Under the pieces are notes generated by a model. The model was given only the letters and a program-made list of their open reading frames with translations, made no database searches and was not told the origin of the DNA. From Caldimicrobium sp964493015 (GTDB lineage: Bacteria; Desulfobacterota; Thermodesulfobacteria; Thermodesulfobacteriales; Thermodesulfobacteriaceae), in contig CAZBLU010000013.1 of assembly GCA_964493015.1 (NCBI GenBank), positions 1-35,841 of the forward strand: DNA of 35,841 nt. The letters run 5' to 3'. The position numbers and the translations under genes are program-made. This document shows, one piece after another, positions 1 through 7,873 of this stretch (the first letter of the stretch is position 1; the number at the start of each line of letters is the position of its first letter).

Positions 1-348
1 ATTAAAGCAGAACTAACTGAAAGAATTGAGACTGTTAAAGCAGAGCTAACTGAAAGAATTGAAGCAAATAAAGTTGAAATTGAGAAAATTAGAGCGGAAC
101 TAACTGAAAAAATAGAAGCAAATAGGGTAGAAATTGAAAGAATTAGAGGAGAACTTGCTGGAAAAATTGAGGAAAATAGGGTGGAAATTGAAAGGCTTCG
201 GGCGGATATGAGTATCACCATGGAGAAAATTAGATCTGACCTAATCAGGGAGATTCATCAAAGCAAGGCAAGTTTGATAAAATGGAGTTTTATTTTCTGG
301 GCAGGGCAGATTGGGGTCTTAGTAGCTATATTAAAATGGTTATTTTAG
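1..348 (+). CDS. C-terminal part of a repeat-built coiled-coil membrane protein (5' end outside window)
   Basis: The frame is open from base 1 to the TAG at 346-348, giving 115 residues with no start inside the window. About 75 residues consist of an 18-residue unit of the type RAELTEKIEANRVEIERI, repeated with few changes, which predicts a long coiled coil. Near the C-terminus a hydrophobic stretch (WSFIFWAGQIGVLVAILKWLF) is a likely membrane anchor ending the protein. This layout, a long coiled coil with one terminal membrane segment, resembles the DUF1640/CCDC90-type proteins common in thermophilic bacteria, whose function is poorly defined. The last base of the stop codon is also the first base of tRNA-Leu(UAG), so the gene and tRNA may share a transcript. 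The family assignment is an inference; the coding frame and coiled coil are clear. Confidence 0.8.
   Translation: MKAELTERIETVKAELTERIEANKVEIEKIRAELTEKIEANRVEIERIRGELAGKIEENRVEIERLRADMSITMEKIRSDLIREIHQSKASLIKWSFIFWAGQIGVLVAILKWLF
4..198 (+). repeat. In-frame 54-bp tandem repeats encoding coiled coil
   Basis: Three consecutive 54-bp units (37-90, 91-144, 145-198), each encoding 18 residues, are preceded by a 33-bp (11-residue) partial unit at 4-36. Units differ by scattered substitutions that mostly preserve the residue class. The 18-residue period equals 11+7, compatible with a continuous coiled coil. The array probably extends upstream of the window. Confidence 0.75.
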
Positions 349-430
349 CGGGAGTGGCGGAATGGTAGACGCTCCGGACTTAGGATCCGGTGGGGATTTC
401 CCCGTGGGGGTTCAAGTCCCCCCTCCCGCA
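348..430 (+). tRNA. tRNA-Leu, anticodon UAG
   Basis: The acceptor stem GCGGGAG (348-354) pairs fully with CTCCCGC (423-429), followed by discriminator A at 430. The anticodon stem CCGGA/TCCGG encloses the loop CTTAGGA, giving anticodon UAG (reads CUA). A long variable arm (GGGG...CCCC) and the GTTCAAG T-loop are typical of class II tRNA-Leu. CCA is not encoded. The first base overlaps the stop codon of the upstream coiled-coil gene. Confidence 0.95.
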
Positions 431-477
431 CATTGTGTATACCTTTAGTTCTCATCCTATCATATATCATAAACGGC

Positions 478-543
478 GAGTAGGTGCGGGCTTTAGCCTG
501 AAAGGCATGGTGAAATATAACGCGCCTAAAGGGTGCGTCTGCC
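478..543. repeat. Degenerate REP/REPIN-like inverted repeat
   Basis: The left arm GTAGGTGCGGGCTTTAGCC starts at 480. The right arm CGCCTAAAGGGTGCGTCTGCC lies at 523-543. The reverse complement of the right arm matches the left at about 13 of 19 positions, with both cores containing CTTTAG. Imperfect palindromes of this kind, beginning with GTAG and with a GC-rich arm around CTTTAG, are typical of dispersed extragenic repeats. The rest of the 431-672 spacer shows only AT-rich DNA and the tRNA-Glu promoter. Whether this element is dispersed in the genome cannot be seen from one copy. Confidence 0.35.
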
Positions 544-622
544 AATCTTGAGATATTTCTCCATTTTTTCCATATAGAATTAAAAACTATAACTAATTAT
601 AGAACACCCTCCTCAGAGGTAA

Positions 623-649
623 TTGACAATAAACATCTTTGTGTTAAAT
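623..649 (+). promoter_or_regulatory. Candidate promoter for tRNA-Glu
   Basis: A consensus -35 TTGACA (623-628) is followed by TTAAAT (644-649) with a short 15-base spacer. It ends 24 bases before the mature tRNA-Glu 5' end, a suitable distance. The -35 is convincing; the -10 choice is less so. Confidence 0.4.
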
Positions 650-672
650 TTTAATCATTGTTAATTAACTAA

Positions 673-745
673 GCCCCCATCGTCTAGTGGACTAGGATAC
701 TGGCCTCTCACGCCAGAGACACGGGTTCGAATCCCGTTGGGGGCG
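673..745 (+). tRNA. tRNA-Glu, anticodon CUC
   Basis: The acceptor stem GCCCCCA (673-679) pairs with TGGGGGC (738-744), with discriminator G at 745. The anticodon stem CTGGC/GCCAG holds the loop CTCTCAC, giving anticodon CUC (reads GAG). The T-arm ACGGG-TTCGAAT-CCCGT is canonical. CCA is not encoded. A radical SAM gene begins 20 bases downstream and may be cotranscribed. Confidence 0.95.
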
Positions 746-765
746 CTTCCTCTATGTGATCCCCC

Positions 766-2109
766 TTGAAAGAGATTGATTTTCTCCTTATTAACCCTTG
801 GATCTATGACTTTTCTGCCCACGATTTTTGGCTAAAACCCTATGGACTTCTAAAACTTGCTGGCAAATTAAGAAAAGCAGGCTATAAAATTCACTACATA
901 GACCTTTTAGATCCATTCCATCCAGATCTGCCTAAATCCCCCAAAAGAAAACTCTTTGGCACAGGCCACTTCTATAAAGAAGCCATACCTAAACCAGATT
1001 TTTTCCGAGATGTTCCTCGTAGATTTTTCCGCTACGGCTTACCCTTTTCCATCTTTCTACGGGAAGTATCAGGCCTCCGATTCAAAGGAGTCATGCTTAC
1101 TTGCACCATGACCTATTGGTATCCAGGACTTTTTACTCTCATTGACTTTTTTGCCAAGTATTTCCCTAAAAAACCTCTCTATATAGGAGGAATCTATGCC
1201 AAACTTTGCCTAAAGCATCTTGAGAACTTTATAGAAACAAACTATCCCTGGCTACGCTGGGATATAGTAAGAGAGGATATAGATACCTTTATTAGCAAGT
1301 TAAAGGAAACTTATGAGCCCTCAGGGAAACCCTTCTCTCACTCTTATCCTGCCTTTGATTTACAAAGACATATACCCTATGTAGTAATCTTGACCTCTCA
1401 GGGTTGTCCCTTCAGTTGCCCCTACTGTGCCTCAAAGAAACTATATCCATACTTTATTCAACACGAACCAGAAGAGATTATAGAAGAAATTTCTTTCTGG
1501 CACCAAAGATTTGGTGTTCTTGACTTTGCCTTTTACGATGATGCCCTGTTAGTGAATTTTGAGAAACACTTGGCGGTGATCTTGGAGGGAGTCCTTAAAA
1601 GAGGGCTAAGGGTGCGTTTTCATACTCCCAATGCCTTGCATGCCCGTTTCATCGATTTGGAGGTGGCAAGCCTTCTCAAAAAAGCTGGATTTACCACGAT
1701 AAGACTTGGGCTTGAAAGGATTGAGGATAGGCTTGATCAAAAGGTGACCCTTGAAGAGTTTGAAAAGGCTATTTATTCCCTCTTTAAAGCTGGTTTTAAT
1801 TCAAGTAATCTTGGGGCCTATATTCTCTTTGGCTTACCTCATGAGGATTTTGACCTGGTCAAAAGGACCCTTTGGTATTTGGAAAAACTTAAGGTACCTC
1901 CCTATCTTGCCGAATTTTCCCCTATTCCAGGAACACCACTTTTTGAACTTGCTAAAGAGACTTCTCGCTATCCCCTGCAAGAGGAGCCCCTCTGCCACAA
2001 TAATACAACCTTTCCAGCCTTAAAAAACCCACCCTGGGAAGTTATTCATGAGATAAAGAATCTGGCCCGAGGGATTCGGGCAAGATTTAAAACTTTAGAG
2101 GCCTCCTGA
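766..2109 (+). CDS. Radical SAM protein of the B12-binding-like type, function unknown
   Basis: The 447-residue protein carries the radical SAM cluster motif CPFSCPYC at about residues 214-221 (C214, C218, C221, spacing CX3CX2C), which binds a 4Fe-4S cluster and S-adenosylmethionine. The first 140 residues (FLLINPWIYD, then alternating strand/helix to PLYIGGIYA) resemble the cobalamin-binding-like Rossmann domain found before this radical SAM type, but I see no DxHxxG cobalamin ligand motif. The C-terminal half has the expected barrel motifs (FYDDALL, GLERIEDR, YILFGLPHE). The start is TTG at 766: the in-frame ATG at 754 is followed at once by TGA, so no earlier start is possible. No clear Shine-Dalgarno site precedes it. 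Substrate and pathway cannot be read from the sequence or the neighbours. Confidence 0.8.
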   Translation: MKEIDFLLINPWIYDFSAHDFWLKPYGLLKLAGKLRKAGYKIHYIDLLDPFHPDLPKSPKRKLFGTGHFYKEAIPKPDFFRDVPRRFFRYGLPFSIFLREVSGLRFKGVMLTCTMTYWYPGLFTLIDFFAKYFPKKPLYIGGIYAKLCLKHLENFIETNYPWLRWDIVREDIDTFISKLKETYEPSGKPFSHSYPAFDLQRHIPYVVILTSQGCPFSCPYCASKKLYPYFIQHEPEEIIEEISFWHQRFGVLDFAFYDDALLVNFEKHLAVILEGVLKRGLRVRFHTPNALHARFIDLEVASLLKKAGFTTIRLGLERIEDRLDQKVTLEEFEKAIYSLFKAGFNSSNLGAYILFGLPHEDFDLVKRTLWYLEKLKVPPYLAEFSPIPGTPLFELAKETSRYPLQEEPLCHNNTTFPALKNPPWEVIHEIKNLARGIRARFKTLEAS

Positions 2110-2483
2110 GAAAATTCATCTGCCCGTTCCCTAAGCCTTTTTAGAGCCTCAGCCCTTTCCTTTTCATATTTTTCCATCACCTTTTTAAAGGCCTCGGGAT
2201 CTTTATTGCAAACCATAAATAATAAAGTTGTTGAAGTAACAACCCTTTCTTTATAGGGTGTGGTTCTATTCGTTGTTTTCGCTTCGTGGGAGAGAATCAA
2301 GGTATTATAAAAGATCTTAATGAGCTGATTTCTGTTCTTTAGGCCTGTCTTTTTAAATATGCGATTGAGATGACATTTAATAGTTTGTTCGGAAAGAGAG
2401 AGATGTATAGCAATCTCCTTGTTACTAAAGAAGAAAAAATTTAACCGAAATAGCAGAACTCTTACAAATCTCCAGGTCTTCTG
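2046..2483 (-). pseudogene. Remnant of a LuxR-type (GerE helix-turn-helix) regulator gene
   Basis: On the minus strand one frame is open from about 2483 to the stop at 2046. It encodes a good LuxR-family recognition region (SNKEIAIHLSLSEQTIKCHL, then NRIFKKTGLKNRNQL) at about 2431-2320. The frame has no ATG, GTG or TTG before this domain, and a stop lies just upstream at 2484-2486. The first helix of the domain is replaced by low-complexity FFFF. After the domain a charged helical tail continues (KDPEAFKKVMEKYEKERAEA) and runs 64 bases antisense into the end of the radical SAM gene. I read this as a 5'-truncated, probably non-functional regulator. Translation of only the tail from TTG at 2300 is possible but would lack the DNA-binding domain. 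Confidence 0.5.
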
Positions 2484-2539
2484 CTAAAGAATATCTAAAA
2501 AGGGCCTGCATGAAACTTGTGTCTCTCAGTATGAATTAA
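2429..2539 (+). pseudogene. Short helix-turn-helix fragment (sigma region 4-like)
   Basis: A short plus-strand frame encodes a helix-turn-helix-like segment (NLTEIAELLQISRSSAKEYL, then KRACMKL) ending at TAA 2537-2539. It resembles sigma-factor region 4 or HTH_10 modules. There is no start codon before it and an in-frame stop at 2426-2428. It abuts, on the opposite strand, the broken end of the LuxR remnant, so the two fragments appear joined at about 2430. Chance similarity cannot be excluded for so short a segment. Confidence 0.3.
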
Positions 2540-2563
2540 AAGATTTTCTTTCTAAAATGAATA

Positions 2564-3889
2564 TTATTCTTTAAAAACTCTATCAAATATAGTATCTACT
2601 TTAGATAAGTATAGTCCAAGGTCAAAAAGGGATTCCAGCTCATCAGAGGATAACCTATCACGAATCCTTTGATCTTGGGCAAGAAGGTCTTTAAAGTGGA
2701 GTTTTTCATCCTTCCAGACCTGCATGGCAAGATCCTGAACAATAGCGTAAGCCTCCTCTCTGGTCATGCCCTTTTCCACCAAAGCCAGTAATACCTGCTG
2801 AGAAAAGATAAGTCCTCGCAAAAGTTCCAGATTTTTGAGCATCCTCTCAGGATAAACTTGCAGATTTTTGAGCACGTAGTTTAGACGGTGGAGAGCAAAG
2901 TCAGCAAGGGTGGTAGCCGAAGGCACAATCATCCTCTCAGCAGAGGAGTGGCTGATATCTCTTTCATGCCAGAGGGTAACATTTTCCAAGGCAGGAATGA
3001 CATAACCTCTAATGGTTCTTGCAAGGCCACAGAGGTTTTCCGTTAAAATAGGATTTCTCTTGTGGGGCATAGCAGAGGAGCCCTTTTGTCCCACAGAAAA
3101 AGGCTCTTCTACTTCCAAAACCTCTGTGCGTTGGAGATGTCTAATTTCGGTTGCTATTTTTTCTATAGATGAGGCAAGGATGGCAAGGGCACACATATAT
3201 TCTGCATAGCGATCTCTCTGAACAATTTGATTAGAAATCGGCTCTGGCTTTAGGCCCAATTTTTCACAGGTATAGGCCTCAACCTCAAGGGGCAAATGAG
3301 CAAAGGTTCCCACAGCCCCTGAAATCTTGCCATAGGAAATATTCTCCTTAGCCCTCTCTAAGCGCTCTCTATTTCTTTTCATCTCCTCATAAAAGAGGGC
3401 CATCTTAAGCCCAAAGGTGATAGGCTCTGCATGGATACCATGGGTGCGTCCAATCATGGGTGTATCTTTGTACTGAAAGGCCTTTTCTTTTAGGGTATCG
3501 AGGAGATGAGAAACTCCCTCAATGATAATCTCCATAGCCCTCTTCATACGAAAAGCCATTGCAGTATCAAGCATATCGGAAGAGGTCATACCTAAATGTA
3601 AAAACCTTGCAGAGGGACCAACAATTTCAGCAAGATGGGTAAGAAAGGCTATGACATCGTGACGAGTAGTCCTCTCTATCTCTTCAACCCTTTTTACATT
3701 TTCCTCAGTAAAGCCCCTTTCCATATAGGGAGTAAGTCTTTCCTTGAGTATTTGATAATCCGCTTCAGGGACTTTTCCCAGCCTATACCAAGCCTCCATG
3801 GCATAAAATTCCACAAGAAGCCAGCTTCTTAACTTTTCCTCCTCACTCCAGAGTTTAGCCATTTCTGGTCTTGTATAGCGGGGGATCAT
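2564..3889 (-). CDS. purB: Adenylosuccinate lyase
   Basis: PurB cleaves adenylosuccinate to AMP and fumarate, and SAICAR to AICAR and fumarate, in purine synthesis. The 441-residue protein begins MIPRYTRPEMAKLWSEE and contains TTRHDVIAFL, the GMTSSDMLDT segment, GRTHGIHAEP, and the family signature SSAMPHKRNP with the flexible catalytic serine loop. Length and motif order are normal for the bacterial enzyme. The ATG at 3889 is preceded by GGAGGAGG six bases upstream, which decides the start. The frame stays open upstream through the N gap, but that extension is meaningless. The gene stands alone on the minus strand behind an extended -10 promoter. Confidence 0.97.
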   Translation of the reverse strand: MIPRYTRPEMAKLWSEEEKLRSWLLVEFYAMEAWYRLGKVPEADYQILKERLTPYMERGFTEENVKRVEEIERTTRHDVIAFLTHLAEIVGPSARFLHLGMTSSDMLDTAMAFRMKRAMEIIIEGVSHLLDTLKEKAFQYKDTPMIGRTHGIHAEPITFGLKMALFYEEMKRNRERLERAKENISYGKISGAVGTFAHLPLEVEAYTCEKLGLKPEPISNQIVQRDRYAEYMCALAILASSIEKIATEIRHLQRTEVLEVEEPFSVGQKGSSAMPHKRNPILTENLCGLARTIRGYVIPALENVTLWHERDISHSSAERMIVPSATTLADFALHRLNYVLKNLQVYPERMLKNLELLRGLIFSQQVLLALVEKGMTREEAYAIVQDLAMQVWKDEKLHFKDLLAQDQRIRDRLSSDELESLFDLGLYLSKVDTIFDRVFKE

Positions 3890-3920
3890 TAAAAACCTCC
3901 TCCTTATCAAGTTTTTTGTG

Positions 3921-3951
3921 ATTATAGCACAATATCTGCTCCTTTCTACAA
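3921..3951 (-). promoter_or_regulatory. Promoter for purB
   Basis: Read on the minus strand, TGC-TATAAT (3929 down to 3921) is a perfect extended -10. A TTGTAG hexamer (3951-3946) lies 19 bases before TATAAT as a modest -35. The -10 ends about 32 bases upstream of the purB ATG. Confidence 0.6.
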
Positions 3952-3965
3952 TTCCATTGGTAGAT

Positions 3966-4065
3966 NNNNNNNNNNNNNNNNNNNNNNNNNNNNNNNNNNN
4001 NNNNNNNNNNNNNNNNNNNNNNNNNNNNNNNNNNNNNNNNNNNNNNNNNNNNNNNNNNNNNNNNN
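3966..4065. other. Assembly gap (100 N)
   Basis: Exactly 100 N indicate a scaffold join of unknown true length between purB and secA. Bases 4066-4177 to the right hold no gene I can support; the secA promoter may lie there or in the gap. Confidence 0.99.
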
Positions 4066-4177
4066 TTGCCCATAAAGAGGTCATAGATAACTTGGGCTGG
4101 TTTGGGATACTACCTTGTTTATCAGAGAAAAAGGTATTAAATTTAGTAAAAAATTGGTGAGGGAGCCGAAAAGGAAG

Positions 4178-6943
4178 ATGATTACGCACCTCATTACAAA
4201 GATAATTGGCACAAAGAATGAAAGGGAGCTAAGGAAGCTTAAACCCATCGTTGAGCGCATTAATTCTTTGGAACCAGTTATGCAAAAACTCTCGGATGCA
4301 GAGCTTGCGAGTAAAACCGTTGAATTCAAAGAGAGGCTTAGCCAGGGAGCTACTCTTGATGAGCTTTTGCCTGAGGCCTTTGCCGTAGTTAGAGAGGCCT
4401 CAAGAAGGGTCCTTGGCCTTCGCCACTTTGATGTGCAGCTTATGGGAGGAATAGTGCTTCATCAAGGTAAAATTGCTGAGATGAAAACTGGCGAGGGTAA
4501 GACCTTAGTTGCCACTTTGCCTGCCTATCTTAATGCCCTCACAGGAAGAGGAGTGCACATTGTCACTGTAAATGACTACCTGGCTAAAAGAGATGCCGAA
4601 TGGATGGGGCCTATCTATAGATTCCTTGGGCTCTCTGTAGGCTATCTCTTAAACGGCATGGATGATAGCGAGAGGAAAAGGGCCTATGCCTGTGATATCC
4701 TTTATGGCACTAACTCAGAGTTTGGCTTTGACTACCTCCGAGACAACATGAAATACTCTTTAGAAGACATGGTGCAAAGGGATCACTACTATGCCATTAT
4801 TGACGAGGTAGACTCTATCCTTATTGATGAGGCAAGGACCCCTCTTATTATCTCTGGCCCATCGGAAGAGTCTACCGATCTATATTACTACATTGATGAA
4901 ATTGTTAGAAAATTAAAAAAGGATATCCATTTTACTATTGATGAAAAGGCCAAAAGTGCCCATCTCACTGAAGAGGGGATCTCAGAGTGTGAGAGACTTT
5001 TAGGCATTAAAAATCTCTACAATCCGAGATACGTCCGTTTAGTTCATCACATCCATCAGGCCTTAAGGGCTCATCACCTCTTTAAAAGGGATGTGGATTA
5101 TGTGGTGAAAGATGGCAAGATTGTTATCGTGGATGAGTTCACAGGAAGGTTAATGCCTGGAAGACGCTGGAGTGATGGACTCCATCAGGCTATTGAGGCC
5201 AAAGAGAGGGTTCGCATTGAGGCTGAAAACCAGACCTTAGCCATGATTACTATTCAAAACTATTTTAGGATGTATGAAAAACTTGCTGGTATGACAGGCA
5301 CTGCTGAGACTGAGGCTGCCGAATTTAAAGAGATCTATAATCTCGATGTAGTGGTCATACCCACGCACAAACCCATGATTAGGGTGGACTATCCTGATCT
5401 TGTCTTTCGCACCTTTAAAGAAAAACTGGAAAAGGTGGTAGAAGAAATTGAAGAAAACTATAAAAAGGGAAGACCTGTCCTTGTAGGCACCACTTCTATT
5501 GAAAAAAGTGAACTCCTCTCCAAGATGTTAAAGAAGAAAAAAATCCCTCACCAGGTGCTTAATGCGAAACACCACGAGAGAGAGGCCCAAATTATTGCCC
5601 AGGCAGGCAGATCCTACGCCGTAACCATTGCTACGAATATGGCAGGACGTGGGGTGGATATCCTTCTTGGGGGCAATCCTGAAGGCCTTGCTAAGGCTCA
5701 ACTGGAAAATGAGGGCTATGATCTAAGTGAGATACCTGAGAGGGCCTGGAATGAAGTCCTGGCTATGGCCAGACAAGGCTTAGACCCCACAACCAAATAC
5801 CAAGATTATTGGGCCAAGGTCCTCTATGAAAAGTTTTTAGAATGTAGCAAAGATGCTGAAAAAGTGAAGGCCCTGGGAGGGCTATATATAATTGGCACGG
5901 AAAGGCATGAGTCCCGCAGGGTGGATAATCAGCTCAGAGGTAGGGCTGGAAGACAGGGTGACCCTGGAGCAAGTAGGTTCTTTCTCTCTCTTGAGGATGA
6001 CCTCCTCAGGCTCTTTGGCTCAGACAAACTCAAGGCCTTTATGGAAAAGCTTGGGTTGCCTGAAGGTGAGGCCTTAGAGCACCCTTGGCTTAACAAGGCT
6101 ATTGAACAGGCCCAGAAAAAGGTAGAGGCCTATCACTTTGAAATCAGAAAACACCTTTTAGAGTATGACGATGTCATGAATAAACAGAGGGAAACCATTT
6201 ACTCTCAGAGGAAAGAGATCCTGAAAAGTGAGTCTATCAGAGACTGGATCACTTCTATGATTGAAGAAGAGATAGATGTGCTTTTAAAGGAGGCCTTACC
6301 AGAAGAAAAAATAGTGCCGCAAGAGAGCATACCAGATCTCCTCAATCGTTTTAAAGAGATCTTTGCCTTCACCCCAGAGGTGGCTGACACTAACCCACTC
6401 ACAAAGGAAGCCCTTTTTGAGACTTTAAAAGAGCAAACCTTAGAGAGATATGCCCTCAAGGAAAAAAACATTGGTCCAGATCTGATGAGAAATCTGGAAA
6501 AATATTTCCTCCTTACTACAATTGATACCCTTTGGAAGGAGCACCTACTCCTGCTTGACCATGTGAAGGATAGCGTTGGGCTAAGGGGCTATGGACAGAA
6601 AAATCCCCTTCAAGAATACAAAAAAGAGGCCTTTCATCTCTTTGTGGAACTTATGAATAAAATAAGAAAAACTACTCTCTCTTATCTCTTTAGGGTTGAG
6701 GTAAGGGAGGAGGCAGAAAAGATTCAAGAGATGGTCCTTGAAGAAGGAGAAATTGATGAAAGACGGCTTAAGTTTACACGAGAAGACCCCTTCCAAGAAA
6801 AGGAAACTACGGCGGCCCCTGTGAGAAGTCAAAAGATAGGTAGAAATGAGCCATGCCCCTGTGGTAGCGGAAAAAAATATAAAAAGTGTTGTGGGAAAGA
6901 ATTGGCTGAAAAGGAGGAGACCCATGAGATGTCCAAAGTGTAG
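4178..6943 (+). CDS. secA: Preprotein translocase ATPase SecA
   Basis: SecA is the ATP-driven motor that pushes unfolded preproteins through SecYEG. The 921-residue product has Walker A MKTGEGKT at about 102-109, the DEAD-type box IIDEVDSILIDEA near 205-217, the preprotein cross-linking region, the second helicase domain (TNMAGRGVDILLGGNP; QLRGRAGRQGDPG), the helical scaffold, and a C-terminal zinc motif CPCGSGKKYKKCCG (from residue 893) that binds SecB and phospholipid in the family. The start at 4178 aligns with the family N-terminus (MITHLITKIIGTKNERELRK). AAGGAAG sits directly before it and GAGGGAG 12 bases away. The frame stays open further upstream but is not needed. A zinc-ribbon gene overlaps its 3' end by 20 bases. 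Confidence 0.98.
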   Translation: MITHLITKIIGTKNERELRKLKPIVERINSLEPVMQKLSDAELASKTVEFKERLSQGATLDELLPEAFAVVREASRRVLGLRHFDVQLMGGIVLHQGKIAEMKTGEGKTLVATLPAYLNALTGRGVHIVTVNDYLAKRDAEWMGPIYRFLGLSVGYLLNGMDDSERKRAYACDILYGTNSEFGFDYLRDNMKYSLEDMVQRDHYYAIIDEVDSILIDEARTPLIISGPSEESTDLYYYIDEIVRKLKKDIHFTIDEKAKSAHLTEEGISECERLLGIKNLYNPRYVRLVHHIHQALRAHHLFKRDVDYVVKDGKIVIVDEFTGRLMPGRRWSDGLHQAIEAKERVRIEAENQTLAMITIQNYFRMYEKLAGMTGTAETEAAEFKEIYNLDVVVIPTHKPMIRVDYPDLVFRTFKEKLEKVVEEIEENYKKGRPVLVGTTSIEKSELLSKMLKKKKIPHQVLNAKHHEREAQIIAQAGRSYAVTIATNMAGRGVDILLGGNPEGLAKAQLENEGYDLSEIPERAWNEVLAMARQGLDPTTKYQDYWAKVLYEKFLECSKDAEKVKALGGLYIIGTERHESRRVDNQLRGRAGRQGDPGASRFFLSLEDDLLRLFGSDKLKAFMEKLGLPEGEALEHPWLNKAIEQAQKKVEAYHFEIRKHLLEYDDVMNKQRETIYSQRKEILKSESIRDWITSMIEEEIDVLLKEALPEEKIVPQESIPDLLNRFKEIFAFTPEVADTNPLTKEALFETLKEQTLERYALKEKNIGPDLMRNLEKYFLLTTIDTLWKEHLLLLDHVKDSVGLRGYGQKNPLQEYKKEAFHLFVELMNKIRKTTLSYLFRVEVREEAEKIQEMVLEEGEIDERRLKFTREDPFQEKETTAAPVRSQKIGRNEPCPCGSGKKYKKCCGKELAEKEETHEMSKV

Positions 6944-7136
6944 TTATTTTTTCTCAGAGGAGTTAAAAGCCTGTCCTCGCTGTGGCCAGGACATGGGAGC
7001 AGAAATTGAAAAGATTGGCCTTTTTCCACCTTCTACGAAAGAACCTTTCCTGGAAATAGAGGATTTTCTGGAGACTGAGGAGCTCCAGCCCCAGAGAAGG
7101 ATTATTGAATTTACTCTACCCAATGAAATTACTTAG
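6924..7136 (+). CDS. Small zinc-ribbon protein
   Basis: The 70-residue protein begins MRCPKCSYFFSEELKACPRC, two CxxC knuckles (C3, C6 and C17, C20) that form a treble-clef or zinc-ribbon site. The remaining 50 residues are acidic and probably flexible. The ATG lies inside the last codons of secA (20-base overlap, different frame), with AAGGAGG seven bases before it, so it is well set up for coupled translation. Function is unknown. Proximity to secA alone does not link it to secretion. Its stop overlaps by three bases the stop of the convergent bamD gene. Confidence 0.75.
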   Translation: MRCPKCSYFFSEELKACPRCGQDMGAEIEKIGLFPPSTKEPFLEIEDFLETEELQPQRRIIEFTLPNEIT

Positions 7137-7873
7137 GGAACCTTACCACCAAAGAAATCCTCTTTAGCCCCACGGTTTAGTTCTTCTGTTTCCTTTAGGG
7201 CCTGACGATAGTATCTATCTAAAAGGGCTCTTGCTTGCTCGGCTGCATGGGTATCACCATAATTTTCCAGAAGATAAAGAAGTCTTTTATAGGCCCCTCG
7301 GTAATATTTTATTTTATAATAAAAGGTGGCCACATATAATTCATGGCTCGCCAAAAGTTCTCTCAGTTCCTTTATGCGTTTTTCTGCTTCATAGGTATAG
7401 GGGCTTTGAGGAAAATTTTGTAGCAACCTTTGATAGGTCTCAATAGCTTTTTTGGCAAAAGAAGGATCCCTATCTACAGATTGGCGCAGTTTGTAGTAAC
7501 ATGTGCCAATTTGAAAGATCACATAAGGGATGGCCTCGTTATTAGGGTAAAATTTTTCAAATTCCTCATAGAGGGTTATAGCTTCTAAGTATTCTCCTGC
7601 CCAAAATTTGGTATCGGCAAGGCGAAGCTCAGCAAAAACAGCCTCAGGAGTGCCAGGATATTTATTTTTGATTTCCTCAAAATACTGATAGGCAAGGTCA
7701 TATTGTCCCCTCTGGAAGTATCTCTCAGCCCTCTGCACGAGTTCATAAAGGGGAGACTCTTCTTTGATCTTGACTTCTCGAGCCTGCCATATCTTTAAGG
7801 GATCTGGCACCTTGGCACAGGCCACAAGAAAAAGGCTAAGTAAAAGGCAAATTAATACCTTTGGCTTAGACAT
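7133..7873 (-). CDS. bamD: Outer membrane assembly lipoprotein BamD (TPR lipoprotein)
   Basis: BamD is the essential lipoprotein of the BAM complex that folds outer-membrane beta-barrels. The 246-residue product starts MSKPKVLICLLLSLFLVAC, a lipoprotein signal with lipobox LVAC (lipidated Cys19). It continues with TPR-like helical pairs (YFQRGQYDLAYQYFEEIKNK, FWAGEYLEAITLYEEFEKFY, YKLRQ..., RLLQNFPQSPYTYEAEKRIK). Length is close to E. coli BamD (245). The frame extends ten codons upstream, but the ATG at 7873 starts the signal peptide. It overlaps the end of trxB by eight bases, forming a trxA-trxB-bamD unit. A related TPR lipoprotein such as a YbgF/CpoB-like protein is less likely given the length and the lipobox. 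Confidence 0.85.
   Translation of the reverse strand: MSKPKVLICLLLSLFLVACAKVPDPLKIWQAREVKIKEESPLYELVQRAERYFQRGQYDLAYQYFEEIKNKYPGTPEAVFAELRLADTKFWAGEYLEAITLYEEFEKFYPNNEAIPYVIFQIGTCYYKLRQSVDRDPSFAKKAIETYQRLLQNFPQSPYTYEAEKRIKELRELLASHELYVATFYYKIKYYRGAYKRLLYLLENYGDTHAAEQARALLDRYYRQALKETEELNRGAKEDFFGGKVP

Noticed and set aside
4..198. Possible CRISPR-like repeat array
   Set aside because: The units are tandem, in frame and without spacers; they encode a coiled coil.
345..545. Minus-strand open frame of 66 codons
   Set aside because: It lies over tRNA-Leu(UAG) and the REP-like hairpin; no homology or ribosome site.
3890..4189. Long N-terminal extension of purB on the minus strand through the gap
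   Set aside because: It passes through 100 N, and purB has its own ATG with a strong GGAGGAGG site at 3889.
6581..6925. Hydrophobic minus-strand frame of 114 codons antisense to secA
   Set aside because: It is the complement of a well-conserved part of SecA; no independent evidence of coding.
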